NCBI RefSeq assembly: GCF_029892565.1
Contig: NZ_JARXVH010000008.1
Span: 62,001 to 126,000, forward strand
Reading direction: 5' to 3'
Source: Streptomyces pseudovenezuelae
GTDB lineage: Bacteria > Actinomycetota > Actinomycetes > Streptomycetales > Streptomycetaceae
DNA: 64,000 nt
Each line of letters opens with the position of its first letter. The stretch's first letter is position 1. Below, piece by piece: positions 1-9,542 of this stretch. Under the pieces are notes generated by a model. The model was given only the letters and a program-made list of their open reading frames with translations, was not told where the DNA came from and ran no database searches. The position numbers were made by a program, and so were the translations under genes.

Positions 1-270
1 TGACTCGTCCGGGCCCAAGCCCAGCGCTTGCGTCAGGGACGAGAGCGGGAAGCGCTGCGCCAGTTCGTCGCACCTCCCGCGCAGCACCCGGCACTTGGCC
101 GTGTCCGCGCCGGTGAGGCCGGCCGACACGAGAGCGGACTTGCCGATCCCGGGCTCACCCTCGATCAGCACCGCACGCCCGCGTCCCGCGACTGCACCAG
201 CCAACAGCTCGCCGATCAGGGCGAGTTCGGCGTCCCTGCCGACGAACGTCGTCGTCGATTGCACCGCCAT
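1..270 (-). CDS. ATP-binding LuxR-type (LAL-like) regulator, N-terminal part
   Basis: Reading left from an ATG at 270 there are 90 codons without a stop up to the window edge. The protein opens with FVGRDAELALIGELLAG and a Walker A motif GEPGIGKS at residues 38-45, then RCDELAQRFPLSSLTQALG. This layout is that of the AAA_16 ATPase domain at the N-terminus of large LuxR-family (LAL) or SARP-type regulators, normally about 900 residues with a C-terminal HTH that would lie outside the window. The ATPase assignment is firm; the LuxR identity is inferred from the family. No strong ribosome site is visible. Confidence 0.7.
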   Translation of the reverse strand, partial: MAVQSTTTFVGRDAELALIGELLAGAVAGRGRAVLIEGEPGIGKSALVSAGLTGADTAKCRVLRGRCDELAQRFPLSSLTQALGLGPDES

Positions 271-393
271 GCGGGCATGGTAGCCATCACCGCCGAGTCA
301 GCGGTTCCGCGAAAGTGAACCTTTGACGCTCCGCTTCCGTTTCACTGTCCGGCGCGCGGCCGCCCTCTCGCCGTGCAGGCCGGACCAGATGCC

Positions 394-702
394 TCACAGG
401 CCGCCGGTGATGCCCGACACGACCCCGGTGCGCCGCTCGGTGACGGTGTCGTGCGCGCCGTCGATGGCCTCCATGACGAGCCGGACCAGCCGCTCCGGCC
501 GGTCGGGATCGATCACCGACAGGTCGATACGCAGGTCCACGACCCGGTTCTCGCCGGACACGGTCGCTGTGACCATGCCGTCCGAACTGCGGCCTGTGGT
601 CTCGATGTTCCGCAGGTCGTACCGCGCGTCGATCACCGTGCCCCGCATCTGCCGGGCGCGGTCCGCGAGCGCGGCGAAATTGATCTGCTCATGGTCGGGC
701 AT
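394..702 (-). CDS. YbaB/EbfC family DNA-binding protein
   Basis: A 102-residue protein. A helical N-terminus (residues 1-30) is followed by a compact beta region with VTATVSGENRVVDLRIDLSVID and a C-terminal helix LVRLVMEAIDGAHDTV, the pattern of YbaB/EbfC proteins, which bind DNA as dimers and are nucleoid-associated. Actinomycetes carry several diverged copies next to secretion or unknown loci. Here it stands alone between the LAL-type gene (same strand, upstream end at 270) and a divergent LuxR gene. Its partner or targets cannot be read from the sequence. Confidence 0.65.
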   Translation of the reverse strand: MPDHEQINFAALADRARQMRGTVIDARYDLRNIETTGRSSDGMVTATVSGENRVVDLRIDLSVIDPDRPERLVRLVMEAIDGAHDTVTERRTGVVSGITGGL

Positions 703-1040
703 CCGGCCGTCTCCCGTCTCGGGGTGGTTGTTCCAACTAGAGATACGGATACGAGGCCCGAACGGGTCTCGCCGGCTTGGAGTCCTGCGAACGTACGGAT
801 TCGGCGAATGCGGAGGAGGTCCGCGCCAATCCTCGTCAACAATGCGAGAAAGTACCCGGCATTTTGGTGGGTCTATATCAATTCGCCCGTAGAGCCACTG
901 TCTTGAGTTACGTAAAGGGTCACAGACAGGTTCACGTGATTTCTTTCACCCAGACCGGGGCGGGGAAGGGGCCTGACGCGGAGACTACGTTCCTTGCTCA
1001 GGAACTGGAACTCACCGCAACTGAGAATGGCAGGAGCACT
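703..1040. other. Divergent intergenic region, 338 bp
   Basis: Lies between the YbaB gene (leftward) and the LuxR gene (rightward) and must hold both promoters. Locally AT-richer sequence sits near 865-885 and 905-925, but I see no pair of clear -35/-10 boxes, no convincing small gene and no palindrome. A longer in-frame LuxR reading back to 777 exists but lacks a ribosome site. Confidence 0.4.
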
Positions 1041-1727
1041 ATGTCCCCCCAGACTTCTCAGATCGCCGTTGTCGAGCAGCACAGCCTGGTGCGCCTAGGA
1101 CTGGAGACCCTGCTCTCCGGCAGCTCGATGCTGCGGGTGGTCGCGCTGGCGGCGGATCCCGCACAGCTGCCGGACCCCGCCGCGCAGCGCCTCGACGTCG
1201 TCGTCTACGGCGCTCCACCGCGGACCGGGCCGTCCCTTGCCAGGACCGTCGACGTGCTCACCCGCACCGGTCGAGTGCTGGTCGTCGCGGACTTCGCGGG
1301 CTGGCAGCCGGTGACCGACGCACTGCGTGCGGGGGCCTTCGGCTGCGTCAGCAAGCATGCGGAGGAAGAGGAGTTACTGCGCGCGGTCGAGACGGTCGCA
1401 CTGGGCGGCCTCCACGTGGCGCCGGGCCTCGCCGACCAGTTGCACAACGAGCTTCGGCAGCCTGCCGGTACCCCCGCGCCGGCGCTCGCGCACCGGGAGC
1501 GGGAGGCACTGCGTCTACTGGCCACGGGACTGACGCATGGTCAGATCGCCCGGCGCATGGGCCTGACGGAAGCCACGGTCAGCACCTACGTCAAGCGGAT
1601 CAGGAACAAGCTGAACGTCCGCAACAAGGCGGACCTCACCCGTAAGGCGATCGAGCTCGGCCTGCTCCAGGAGGAGCAGTTCCAGGGTTCCACCGCGCTC
1701 GCCTCCGGCTATTCGCCCGCAGCGTGA
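1041..1727 (+). CDS. LuxR/NarL-type response regulator with atypical receiver
   Basis: 228 residues. The N-terminal half looks like a receiver domain (IAVVEQHSLVRLGLETLL, then a conserved lysine in GCVSKHAEEEELL). The strand that should carry the phosphorylated aspartate reads LDVVVYGAPP, so the acceptor Asp is missing. The C-terminal 65 residues are a GerE/LuxR helix-turn-helix (LAHREREALRLLATGLTHGQIARRMGLTEATVSTYVKRIRNKLNVRNKADL). The start is ATG 1041, four bases behind CAGGAG. No sensor kinase is adjacent, consistent with an orphan regulator working without classical phosphorylation. Confidence 0.8.
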   Translation: MSPQTSQIAVVEQHSLVRLGLETLLSGSSMLRVVALAADPAQLPDPAAQRLDVVVYGAPPRTGPSLARTVDVLTRTGRVLVVADFAGWQPVTDALRAGAFGCVSKHAEEEELLRAVETVALGGLHVAPGLADQLHNELRQPAGTPAPALAHREREALRLLATGLTHGQIARRMGLTEATVSTYVKRIRNKLNVRNKADLTRKAIELGLLQEEQFQGSTALASGYSPAA

Positions 1728-1764
1728 TGGCCGGCGAGATCGGATCTCTTCTTGGGGACGCCCA

Positions 1765-2208
1765 CTACCACTGATAGGGCAGGTACTTCCCGTCGAGAGT
1801 GACGACGACCCTGTCGCCCGCGGGGTCAGGAACGCGCTGGACGTCGAGCCGGAAGTTGATCGCGCTCATGATGCCGTCGCCGCACTGCTCGTGGATCAGT
1901 TCCTTGATGGTCGGGCCGTATACCTGGATGACCTCGTAGAGGCGGTAGATCGTGGGGTCCACGGGGACGGCCGCGTCCAACGCGCCCCGGGTCGGCTGGA
2001 GTTGGAAGGCGAGCGCCGCGTCTTCGCCGAGTTCGAGCAGGGCCGCCGCCGTGGTCGCCTCGTCCTTGCCCATCGGGTGCTGGCCGAGCAGGGCCGCCGT
2101 GGTCCAGGCGAGCGGCTTGCCGACGGCTTCGGCCAGTTGGGCCCAGGTGACCCCGGTCTTCACCTTGGCCTGGCGGACGGCCTCGGCGGCTTCCTGCTTG
2201 CTGAGCAT
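1765..2208 (-). CDS. cynS: Cyanate hydratase (cyanase)
   Basis: 147 residues, close to the family length of about 150. Cyanase turns cyanate and bicarbonate into ammonia and CO2 in the cytoplasm, as a decamer. The N-terminal HTH-like part (LSKQEAAEAVRQAKVKTGVTWAQLAEAVG) precedes the catalytic region with YRLYEVIQVYGPTIKELIHE, GDGIMSAINF and the end motif TLDGKYLPYQW. These contain the Arg, Glu and Ser positions of the active site. ATG 2208 is preferred over ATG 2214 because AAGGGAG abuts the latter but sits six bases before the former. No cyanate transporter or adjacent carbonic anhydrase is present; a beta-carbonic anhydrase lies 10.8 kb away. Confidence 0.93.
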   Translation of the reverse strand: MLSKQEAAEAVRQAKVKTGVTWAQLAEAVGKPLAWTTAALLGQHPMGKDEATTAAALLELGEDAALAFQLQPTRGALDAAVPVDPTIYRLYEVIQVYGPTIKELIHEQCGDGIMSAINFRLDVQRVPDPAGDRVVVTLDGKYLPYQW

Positions 2209-2375
2209 GTGCATCTCCCTTGACAGCGGTGGTCCTGGTGGCACGCCCCACCAGGGTAGGAGGGGCGACCGATTGACGTAACCGGTCCCGCCGTACAGCG
2301 GGCCCCGGCGTCGGGACCCTGCGAAATGGACACCTACGCTGCTGATGGAAGGGCCGACCGGAGGGAGGAGCCCGC

Positions 2376-2916
2376 GTGGCAGGCGACCTCCCCACTGCGC
2401 CGAGCGGCGCACCCGGCGCCACGCGGAACCTGCGTGTCCATGGCGCCACCGCCTCCGGCGACGAGCACATGTGGACGTTCGACCAGCTAGCCGCGCTCCC
2501 CCGCGTCACGGTGGTCGCCGATCTGCACTGCGTGAGCGGCCCGACCTCGACGGACCACGAGTGGTACGGGACCCCCGCCACGACCGTCCTGGACCTGGTC
2601 CCGCCCGCGCCGGACGTCACCCACGTCATGGCCTGGGCGGAGTACGGATACTCCGCCAACCTCCGCCTCGCCGACTTCACCGGCCCGCAGATACTGTTGG
2701 CCACCCACCACGACGGCGAGCCCCTCACGGCCGAGCACGGCTTCCCGCTGCGCCTGGTCGTCCCCGCCTCTACGGCTACATGAGCCCCAATGGCTGCGCG
2801 CCATCGAGTACCTCACCGGGGACCGACGCGGCTACCACAACATCGCCGCCCCCTGGAAGGAACAGCGCTACTCCCATCAGGAGCAGGAGGGCGACGGCCC
2901 GGCCCCACAGGAGTAG
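2376..2916 (+). pseudogene. Molybdopterin-dependent (sulfite oxidase-like) oxidoreductase, frameshifted
   Basis: Starts at GTG 2376 behind GGAGGAG. The first 130 codons match the small single-domain YedY/sulfite-oxidase-like proteins, with the Mo-ligand cysteine in DLHC and THVMAWAEYGYSANLRLADF. The frame ends at 2783 after RLVVP. Allowing one missing C near 2775 and one missing base near 2791 restores PRLYGYMSP, WLRAIEYLTGDRRGYHNIAAPWKEQRYS and a stop at 2914-2916. About seven residues usual between DRRG and GYHNIA are also absent. Either a decayed gene or sequencing errors; two losses within about 20 bp are more suggestive of base-call error, but the internal deletion is in frame. Confidence 0.75.
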
Positions 2917-2980
2917 GGCCGGGGTCAGGGCGGGGCGGCGGGGTCAGGGTCGTCGGGGTACTTCAACTCGGCCCCGGCGA

Positions 2981-4405
2981 TCAGGCCTTGTTCACCACCG
3001 GCTCGGCGGTGGTGCCGGTATCCGCATCGCTCTCGTCCCCTGCGACATCCGGCTTCCGTCCGCCACCGCCCGTGTGGTTGAACAGCAGGTTCAGCAGGAA
3101 CGCGGCCAGCGTCGCGCTGGTGATGGCGCTGCCGCCGATGATCTGCACCCAGGTCGGGAAGGCGTGGTAGATCGCCGGTGCCACGACGGGCAGCATGCCG
3201 ATGCCGATGGAGACGGCCACGATCAGCAGGTTGTTGGTGCCGTCGAACTCCACCTTGCGCAGGGTGTTGATGCCGACGGCGGTGACGGTGGCGAACATGA
3301 CCAGACCGGCCGCGCCGATCACCGGACCGGGCAGCGAGGCGACGATCTCGCCCAGCTTGGGGACCAGACCGAGGGCGACGAGGATGCCGCCGGCGACGGC
3401 GGCGACGTACCGGCTGCGGACCTTGGTCATGCCGACCAGGCCGACGTTCTGGGCGAAGACGGTGTCCACGAAGCCGTTCATGACACCGGCGAAGATGCCG
3501 GAGACGCTGTCGCCCGCGAGGCCGCGGGCCAGGTCGCTCTTGCTCAGCGGGCGGCCGGTCATCTCACCGACGGCGAGCATGTCGGCGGTGGACTCGGTGA
3601 ACGTCACCAGCATCACCACGCACATCGAGATCACCGCGGCGACGGGGAAGTGCGGGGCGCCGAAGTGGAACGGCGAGGCGAGTCCGAGCCAGTCGGCGTC
3701 GCCGACCGAGGAGAAGTTCGTCAGGCCCATCGGGATCGCGACCAGCGTGCCGACCACCAGGCCCAGCAGGACGCCGAGTTGGGAGAAGAAGCCGCTGGTG
3801 AAGCGGCTGACGATGACGATCAGCAGGACGATGCCGCCCGCGAGGGCCAGGTGGCTGGGTGCCGCGTAGTCCTTGGCGGTCGAGTCCAGACCGGCGATCA
3901 GGCCGGCCGCCACCCCGATGAGCGAGAGCCCGATGACCGTGATGACCGAACCGCTGACCAGCGGCGGGAAGAACCGTACCGCCCGCGCGAACGGCACACA
4001 GACCAGCAGTCCGAAGACACCGGCGGCGATCATCGAGCCGTAGACCGCCTGCATCCCGTACTCGCCCGCGATCAGGATCATCGGGGTCACGGCCGTGAAG
4101 GTCGCGCCCGCGACGACCGGCAGTCGCACGCCCAGGATCCTGCCGATGCCGAGCGACTGCAGCAGCGTGACCAGACCGGCCACCAGCAGGTCGGCGTTGA
4201 TCAGCAGGCCGATGGTGGAGGTGTCCAGCTTGGCGGCGGCGCCGAAGACCAGCGGGACGGTGACGCAGCCGGTGTACATCACCAGCACGTGCTGGAGGCC
4301 GAGCAGTCCCAGCCGGGCGGGCGGCAGGACCTCGTCGACGGGATGCCGGGCGGGTGGTGCGGTGGCGGCGGCGTCGGGGGCGGACGGAGCAGGGGCCTGT
4401 GACAC
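2981..4405 (-). CDS. Nucleobase:cation symporter-2 family purine/xanthine permease
   Basis: 474 residues with roughly 14 hydrophobic segments. The first segment has the LGLQHVLVMYTG motif and the middle has FTESTADMLAVGEMTG and the NCS2 signature QNVGLVGMTKVRSR. Members import uracil, xanthine or uric acid with protons or sodium; the alanine- and glycine-rich body and MLAVGEMTGR favour the xanthine/urate (PbuX/UacT) side over uracil, but the substrate is not certain. GTG start at 4405 behind GGAGG. The acidic C-terminal tail (about residues 445-474) is cytosolic. It is transcribed alone; an inverted repeat lies 110 bp upstream. Confidence 0.88.
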   Translation of the reverse strand: MSQAPAPSAPDAAATAPPARHPVDEVLPPARLGLLGLQHVLVMYTGCVTVPLVFGAAAKLDTSTIGLLINADLLVAGLVTLLQSLGIGRILGVRLPVVAGATFTAVTPMILIAGEYGMQAVYGSMIAAGVFGLLVCVPFARAVRFFPPLVSGSVITVIGLSLIGVAAGLIAGLDSTAKDYAAPSHLALAGGIVLLIVIVSRFTSGFFSQLGVLLGLVVGTLVAIPMGLTNFSSVGDADWLGLASPFHFGAPHFPVAAVISMCVVMLVTFTESTADMLAVGEMTGRPLSKSDLARGLAGDSVSGIFAGVMNGFVDTVFAQNVGLVGMTKVRSRYVAAVAGGILVALGLVPKLGEIVASLPGPVIGAAGLVMFATVTAVGINTLRKVEFDGTNNLLIVAVSIGIGMLPVVAPAIYHAFPTWVQIIGGSAITSATLAAFLLNLLFNHTGGGGRKPDVAGDESDADTGTTAEPVVNKA

Positions 4406-4849
4406 GGGGCCTCCGGGGCGGAGTTGAGCCTGGGGATCGGCGAGAGGGCGGGCCTTGGCGAGAGGGGCAGTGGGTCAACTTTTTGTTGAGTGCGTTTCCC
4501 CCGCGTTTCGGCTGTGGAACAGTGGCGTTCCAGCTGCGCGGGGTGCCGAGGCAATCCACTGTTAACTGTCGTGGAACGGCCACGACATGGCCGTGCGTCA
4601 CCGTCGCTCTCACGAACGCGGGAACAGGACACTTGGAGGAGGTGGCGACCATAACGTACGTACGAGGACGTCTCGCCGATCTCCGTTGCCGTGTCCACCA
4701 GTCGGCGTGGACGCGGGGCCGTGTCGCCCACGGTGTGCCGGACGCTCTTCAGGGCCACCACGTCTGAGCAGCTGAGAGCTGCCACTCACCGTTGACGTCG
4801 GCCCTTCTCCGGTATCCCGGTCTCCGGCACCCCGTGAAGGACTCCCCGC
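4406..4849. other. Divergent intergenic region, 444 bp, with an inverted repeat
   Basis: Separates the permease (left) from the flavin reductase gene (right). A perfect inverted repeat TGGAAC-N6-GTTCCA lies at 4515-4532, a plausible operator for either promoter. The AT-rich patch CAACTTTTTGTTGAGTG at about 4476-4492 may be part of the permease promoter. No small gene could be supported. Confidence 0.4.
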
Positions 4850-5608
4850 ATGACCACCGCCGTGTTCCGGCCCGTCCAGGCCGTATACGAACTCAGCCAC
4901 CCGGCGTTCGAGGAATACCGCGCCCTCGACACCGTCGTCCACGCGATCTCCCGCGCCTCCCGCTCCGGCGCCAGCCGGATGTACGACCTGCGCCCCGCCG
5001 ACCCGTCCGTGCCGCTCCCCGCCTTCGAAGCGGGCGCACACATCGACGTCCACATCGGACCGTCTCTCGTCCGCCAGCACTCCCTCCTCAACTCCCCTCA
5101 CGAACAGGGCCGTTATCTGATCTGCGTACGCCGGGACGACACCGGCCGCGGCGGCTCCACCGCCGTGCACCGCGACATCACGGTCGGCCAACGGCTGCGC
5201 GTCTCCGCCCCGCACAACCACTTCCCGCTCATCGCGGCCGAGCGGCACGTGCTCGTGGCGGGCGGGATCGGCATCACGCCGTTGCTGTCGATGGCGGAGG
5301 AACTGGCCTCCGCCGGGGGCGACTTCACCCTCCACCACTACGCCGCGAGCGAGCGGGACGCGCCCCTGCTGGATCGCGTGGAGGCCGCCAACTTCGCCGA
5401 CCGGGTGGTGGTCCACCATAGCCAGACCGGGGACAGCGTCCGTGCCGGACTGCCCGCCGACCTTCGCACCCCCGTTCCGTCCGCGCTCGTATACATCTGC
5501 GGGCCGGACGGCTTCATGACGTACGTGACCGAACAGGCGACCGCGGCGGGCTGGCTGCCCCGGCAACTGCACCTCGAACGCTTCGGCGTGCCGCTCACAC
5601 GCCCGTAG
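4850..5608 (+). CDS. Phthalate dioxygenase reductase-like flavin oxidoreductase lacking the 2Fe-2S domain
   Basis: 252 residues. It contains the flavin-binding region with FEAGAHIDVHI and the motif RQHSLLN, the NAD(P)-binding GGIGITPLLSM and the CGPDGFM motif of the FNR superfamily, closest to VanB/PDR reductases. Those proteins end with an LERF linker followed by an 80-residue plant-type ferredoxin. Here the protein stops 7 residues after LERF and no cysteine cluster follows in any frame. It would need a separate ferredoxin or act as a flavin reductase. No oxygenase gene is adjacent. Start ATG 4850 with AAGGA eight bases upstream. Confidence 0.8.
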   Translation: MTTAVFRPVQAVYELSHPAFEEYRALDTVVHAISRASRSGASRMYDLRPADPSVPLPAFEAGAHIDVHIGPSLVRQHSLLNSPHEQGRYLICVRRDDTGRGGSTAVHRDITVGQRLRVSAPHNHFPLIAAERHVLVAGGIGITPLLSMAEELASAGGDFTLHHYAASERDAPLLDRVEAANFADRVVVHHSQTGDSVRAGLPADLRTPVPSALVYICGPDGFMTYVTEQATAAGWLPRQLHLERFGVPLTRP

Positions 5609-5632
5609 TTCGACACTCGCCCTGGGGTTTCC

Positions 5633-6502
5633 TCAAGGCCTTCGGGCGCAGGCCATGGCCAGCGTCAGGCTCTCGGTGACGGCGTGCGGGATGTCGTCGA
5701 CCGGGAACAGGGCGTGTCGCACGGTCCGTTCGGCGTCGACGATCAGGATGAGGCGTTTGTGCCGCAGTCGGCCCGCGCCGCGGAAGGTCGGCAGGCGCAG
5801 GGCCGCGGCCAGTTGGTGGTGCGCGTCGGAGAGGAGTGGGTACGGGACCTCCTCCGCGCGGGCGAACTCCGTCTGCTCATGCGGGAGTTGGGTGCTGATA
5901 CCGCGTACGTCCACGCCCGCCCGGTGGAAGTCGGGCCAGGCGTCCCGGAACAGTCTGTTCTCCAGCGTGCAGCCGGGGGCGCCGGGCATCGGTGGCTCGC
6001 CCCACTCGACTCCCGTGCCCGGGTAGGTGAACAGCACGGTCGCCGCGGAGTCCGTTGAGACGACCGGCAGTTGGGCGCCATACACGCCGGGCAGTTCGAG
6101 GCCGTCGGGCAGGCGGGTGCCGGTCAGGGCATGCACCCGGGCATGTTCGGCGCTTTCCGCCGTCGCCGTCGCGGTGACGCTTCCGTCACCCAGCACCCAC
6201 CGGTCGCCCCAGTCCTGCATGGCGACGAGCAGCGGCAGCAGCGCGACCCCCGCGTCCGTGAGCAGGTACTCGTAGCGCACCGGACGTCGCTGGTAGAGGC
6301 TGCGGTGCAGGACCCCGTGCGCGACGAGCCGGCCGAGGCGTTCGGTGAGGACCTTGCGGGACAGGCCGATCTCGGCGGCCAGCGCGTCGAAGCGGACATG
6401 GCCGCGGGCGACCTCCCGCAGCACCAGAACGTTCCACCAGTCGCCCAGGACCATGGCGGCCTGGGCGATGCCGCAGGTCTCGTCGGCGTTGTGCATCCTC
6501 AT
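5633..6502 (-). CDS. HxlR-type regulator fused to a peroxiredoxin-like domain
   Basis: 289 residues. Residues 1-105 are an HxlR winged helix, with the usual cysteine near the N-terminus (DETCGIAQAAMVLGDWWNVLVLRE) and LSRKVLTERLGRLVAHGVLHR. Residues about 125-289 form a thioredoxin-fold redoxin domain with FTYPGTG and GCTLENRLFRD, which keeps the peroxidatic-type cysteine of BCP peroxiredoxins. This suggests a redox-sensing repressor. It is divergent from the enolase gene, and two similar 15-bp sites lie in the 100-bp gap between them. The start at 6502 was chosen over 6496 because the latter has no spaced ribosome site. Confidence 0.85.
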   Translation of the reverse strand: MRMHNADETCGIAQAAMVLGDWWNVLVLREVARGHVRFDALAAEIGLSRKVLTERLGRLVAHGVLHRSLYQRRPVRYEYLLTDAGVALLPLLVAMQDWGDRWVLGDGSVTATATAESAEHARVHALTGTRLPDGLELPGVYGAQLPVVSTDSAATVLFTYPGTGVEWGEPPMPGAPGCTLENRLFRDAWPDFHRAGVDVRGISTQLPHEQTEFARAEEVPYPLLSDAHHQLAAALRLPTFRGAGRLRHKRLILIVDAERTVRHALFPVDDIPHAVTESLTLAMACARRP

Positions 6503-6515
6503 GCGCCCATAGTAG

Positions 6516-7886
<1,371 letters not shown>

Positions 7887-7954
7887 TGTCGACCTTGACA
7901 ATCCGTCTCCGCGACCTGAAGGGTGACCGACCAGTTGGTATGAAGGAGTGGATC

Positions 7955-8791
7955 GTGACCGAGCTGAGCATCTCCACCGCCGCGGGCGTGTTCGACGCCA
8001 TCGTGGCGGGTCCGCCCGAGGGCCGCCCGGTACTGCTGCTGCACGGTTTCCCCCAGACGGGACTGGCGTGGCAGCGGCAGATCGAGGCGCTGGCGGCGGA
8101 CGGCCACCGCGTGGTGGCACCGGACCAGCGCGGCTACTCCCCCGGGGTCCGTCCCGAGCGGCCCGAGGACTACCGCATCGGTGTCCTGGTCGAGGACGTC
8201 GTCGCGATCGCGGATGAGCTGGGCTGGGCGACGTTCGACCTGGTCGGCCATGACTGGGGAGGCGCGGTGGCCTGGTGGACCGCCGGCGCCCACCCCGATC
8301 GCGTACGCACTCTGACGGTCGTCTCGACCCCGCATCCCGGTGCCCTCGCCGAGGCGCTGCGCACCGACGAGGACCAGCGGGCGCGGTCGACGTACATGCT
8401 CGACTGGCGTGAGACCCCCGCGACCGAGGACCGGATGCTCGCCGACGACGCCGCGCAGCTTAGGGCCCTCTACGCCGGCAAGGTCCCACAGGCCAGTGCC
8501 GACGCCTACGTGCGGCACCTGTCCGAGCCGGGCGCTCTGACCGCGGCCCTGAACTGGTACCGGTCCGGCCGCCCCGACACCGCGATCGGCGTCGTCGACG
8601 TACCCACGCTGTATGTCTGGAGCGAGGAGGACGTGGCGTTCGGGCCGGCGGCCGCGCGGGAGAGCGGAAAGTGGGTCGGGGGGCCGTACCGGTTCGAGAC
8701 TCTCCAGGGCGTCAGCCACTGGATCCCCGAGGAGGCGCCCGAGGCGCTGAACCGGCTGCTGCTCGAACACCTGCGGACCTACGGCGACTGA
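7955..8791 (+). CDS. Alpha/beta hydrolase, epoxide hydrolase-like
   Basis: 278 residues. HGFPQT forms the oxyanion loop, the nucleophile elbow is GHDWGG (aspartate nucleophile, as in epoxide hydrolases and haloalkane dehalogenases), WSEEDVAF carries the likely acid, and GVSHWIPEE the catalytic histidine. GTG 7955 follows AAGGAG by six bases. It starts 68 bp after the enolase stop on the same strand and may be co-transcribed. The substrate is unknown; fluoroacetate dehalogenase-like enzymes share the same motifs. Confidence 0.85.
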   Translation: MTELSISTAAGVFDAIVAGPPEGRPVLLLHGFPQTGLAWQRQIEALAADGHRVVAPDQRGYSPGVRPERPEDYRIGVLVEDVVAIADELGWATFDLVGHDWGGAVAWWTAGAHPDRVRTLTVVSTPHPGALAEALRTDEDQRARSTYMLDWRETPATEDRMLADDAAQLRALYAGKVPQASADAYVRHLSEPGALTAALNWYRSGRPDTAIGVVDVPTLYVWSEEDVAFGPAAARESGKWVGGPYRFETLQGVSHWIPEEAPEALNRLLLEHLRTYGD

Positions 8792-8812
8792 GCGGACTCT
8801 CCTCCGATCGGC

Positions 8813-9119
8813 TCAGCTGTCCGACGTCTCCGTGGTCCCTGTGGCCTCCGTGATGTCGGTCGGTTCCGATGAAGACGGCATCGGGGTCTGCCTCAACGCA
8901 CGCAGGGCGAGGGCGAGTTCGGTGATTCCGCGGGGGTCGACGATGGAGCGGCCGGTGCGCTCGGCGATGCGGCGCATGCGCACGGTGTTGGGGTGGACGT
9001 ACAGCTGCTTGGCGGCCTCCTCGGTCGAGCCGCCGCAGGCGAACCAGGCGTCGAGTGTGTCCAGCAGCAGATCGCGGTCGCCGGGCGGCAGGGCCTCGAT
9101 CGGGCCGAGGACGGTGGCG
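8813..9119 (-). pseudogene. C-terminal fragment of a PucR-family regulator
   Basis: On the minus strand the last 100 codons read VLGPIEALPPGDRDLLLDTL, then LYVHPNTVRMRRIAERTGRSI, the PucR C-terminal helix-turn-helix region, and a normal stop at 8813-8815. Upstream of VLGP (about 9113-9119) family similarity stops abruptly and an unrelated fragment in the opposite direction begins. Two residues normally present in NTVRYRLRRI are also missing. The rest of the gene (over 300 residues) is not in the window. This is either a true truncation or an assembly join. Confidence 0.7.
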
Positions 9120-9250
9120 GCGTGCTGTTCGTCCGCCCGGACATCGGCGCGGTCTCGCTGGCCACCGTCTTCGGGCTGTTCAGCATCTTCTACGGCGTCT
9201 CGGCGGTCTTCGGCTCGTTCGATCTGCGGAGCCGTCGTACGCAGGCGAGC
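9119..9250 (+). pseudogene. Fragment of a HdeD-like (DUF308) membrane protein
   Basis: The plus strand reads VLFVRPDIGAVSLATVF followed by GLFSIFYGVSAVFGSFDLRSR. This resembles the last transmembrane hairpin of HdeD/DUF308 acid-resistance membrane proteins (RPD...LFGLF...YG). No start, no ribosome site and no upstream two thirds of the protein are present, and it begins exactly where the PucR fragment ends. It runs into the G/C homopolymer block. Confidence 0.5.
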
Positions 9251-9323
9251 CGATCCGGTCAGCGTCTGAGCGGCATGCACTCGTACCGCGGCGGCCGGGG
9301 AGCGCCGACGCGGTACGTACCCC

Positions 9324-9539
9324 GGCGGGGGGGGGGGGGCGCGGGGGCCCCCCCCCCCCCCCCGGCCGGGGGGGGGGGGGGCGGGGCCCCCGCCCCCCCC
9401 CCCCCCCCCCCCCCCGGGGGGGGGGGCCCGGGGGGTTGGGGGGGGGGGGGGCCCGCCCGGGGGGGGGGGGGGGGGGCCCGCGGGGGGGGGGGGCCCCGCG
9501 GGGGGGGGGGGGGCCCGGGCCCCCCCCCCCCCGCCGCGG
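9324..9539. repeat. 216-bp block of almost pure G and C homopolymers
   Basis: Runs of 10 to more than 20 identical G or C residues alternate through the block; the only other bases are two Ts at 9436-9437. Both strands stay open in several frames only because of this composition. Such sequence is atypical even for Streptomyces and is most simply read as a failed base-calling or gap-closing region between two contigs. Confidence 0.85.
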
Positions 9540-9542
9540 TCG

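Noticed and set aside
777-1040. Extension of the LuxR gene by 88 codons upstream
   Set aside because: No ribosome site at 777 and no receiver-like sequence before ATG 1041, which has CAGGAG.
2345-4402. A 685-codon open frame on the plus strand opposite the permease
   Set aside because: It is antisense to a well-supported permease, has highly biased composition (Asp, Gly, Arg, Gln) and no family similarity; typical of GC-rich shadows.
9310-9540. Proline/glycine-rich frames across the homopolymer block
   Set aside because: They exist only because runs of G and C encode Gly and Pro; no start sites and unreliable sequence.
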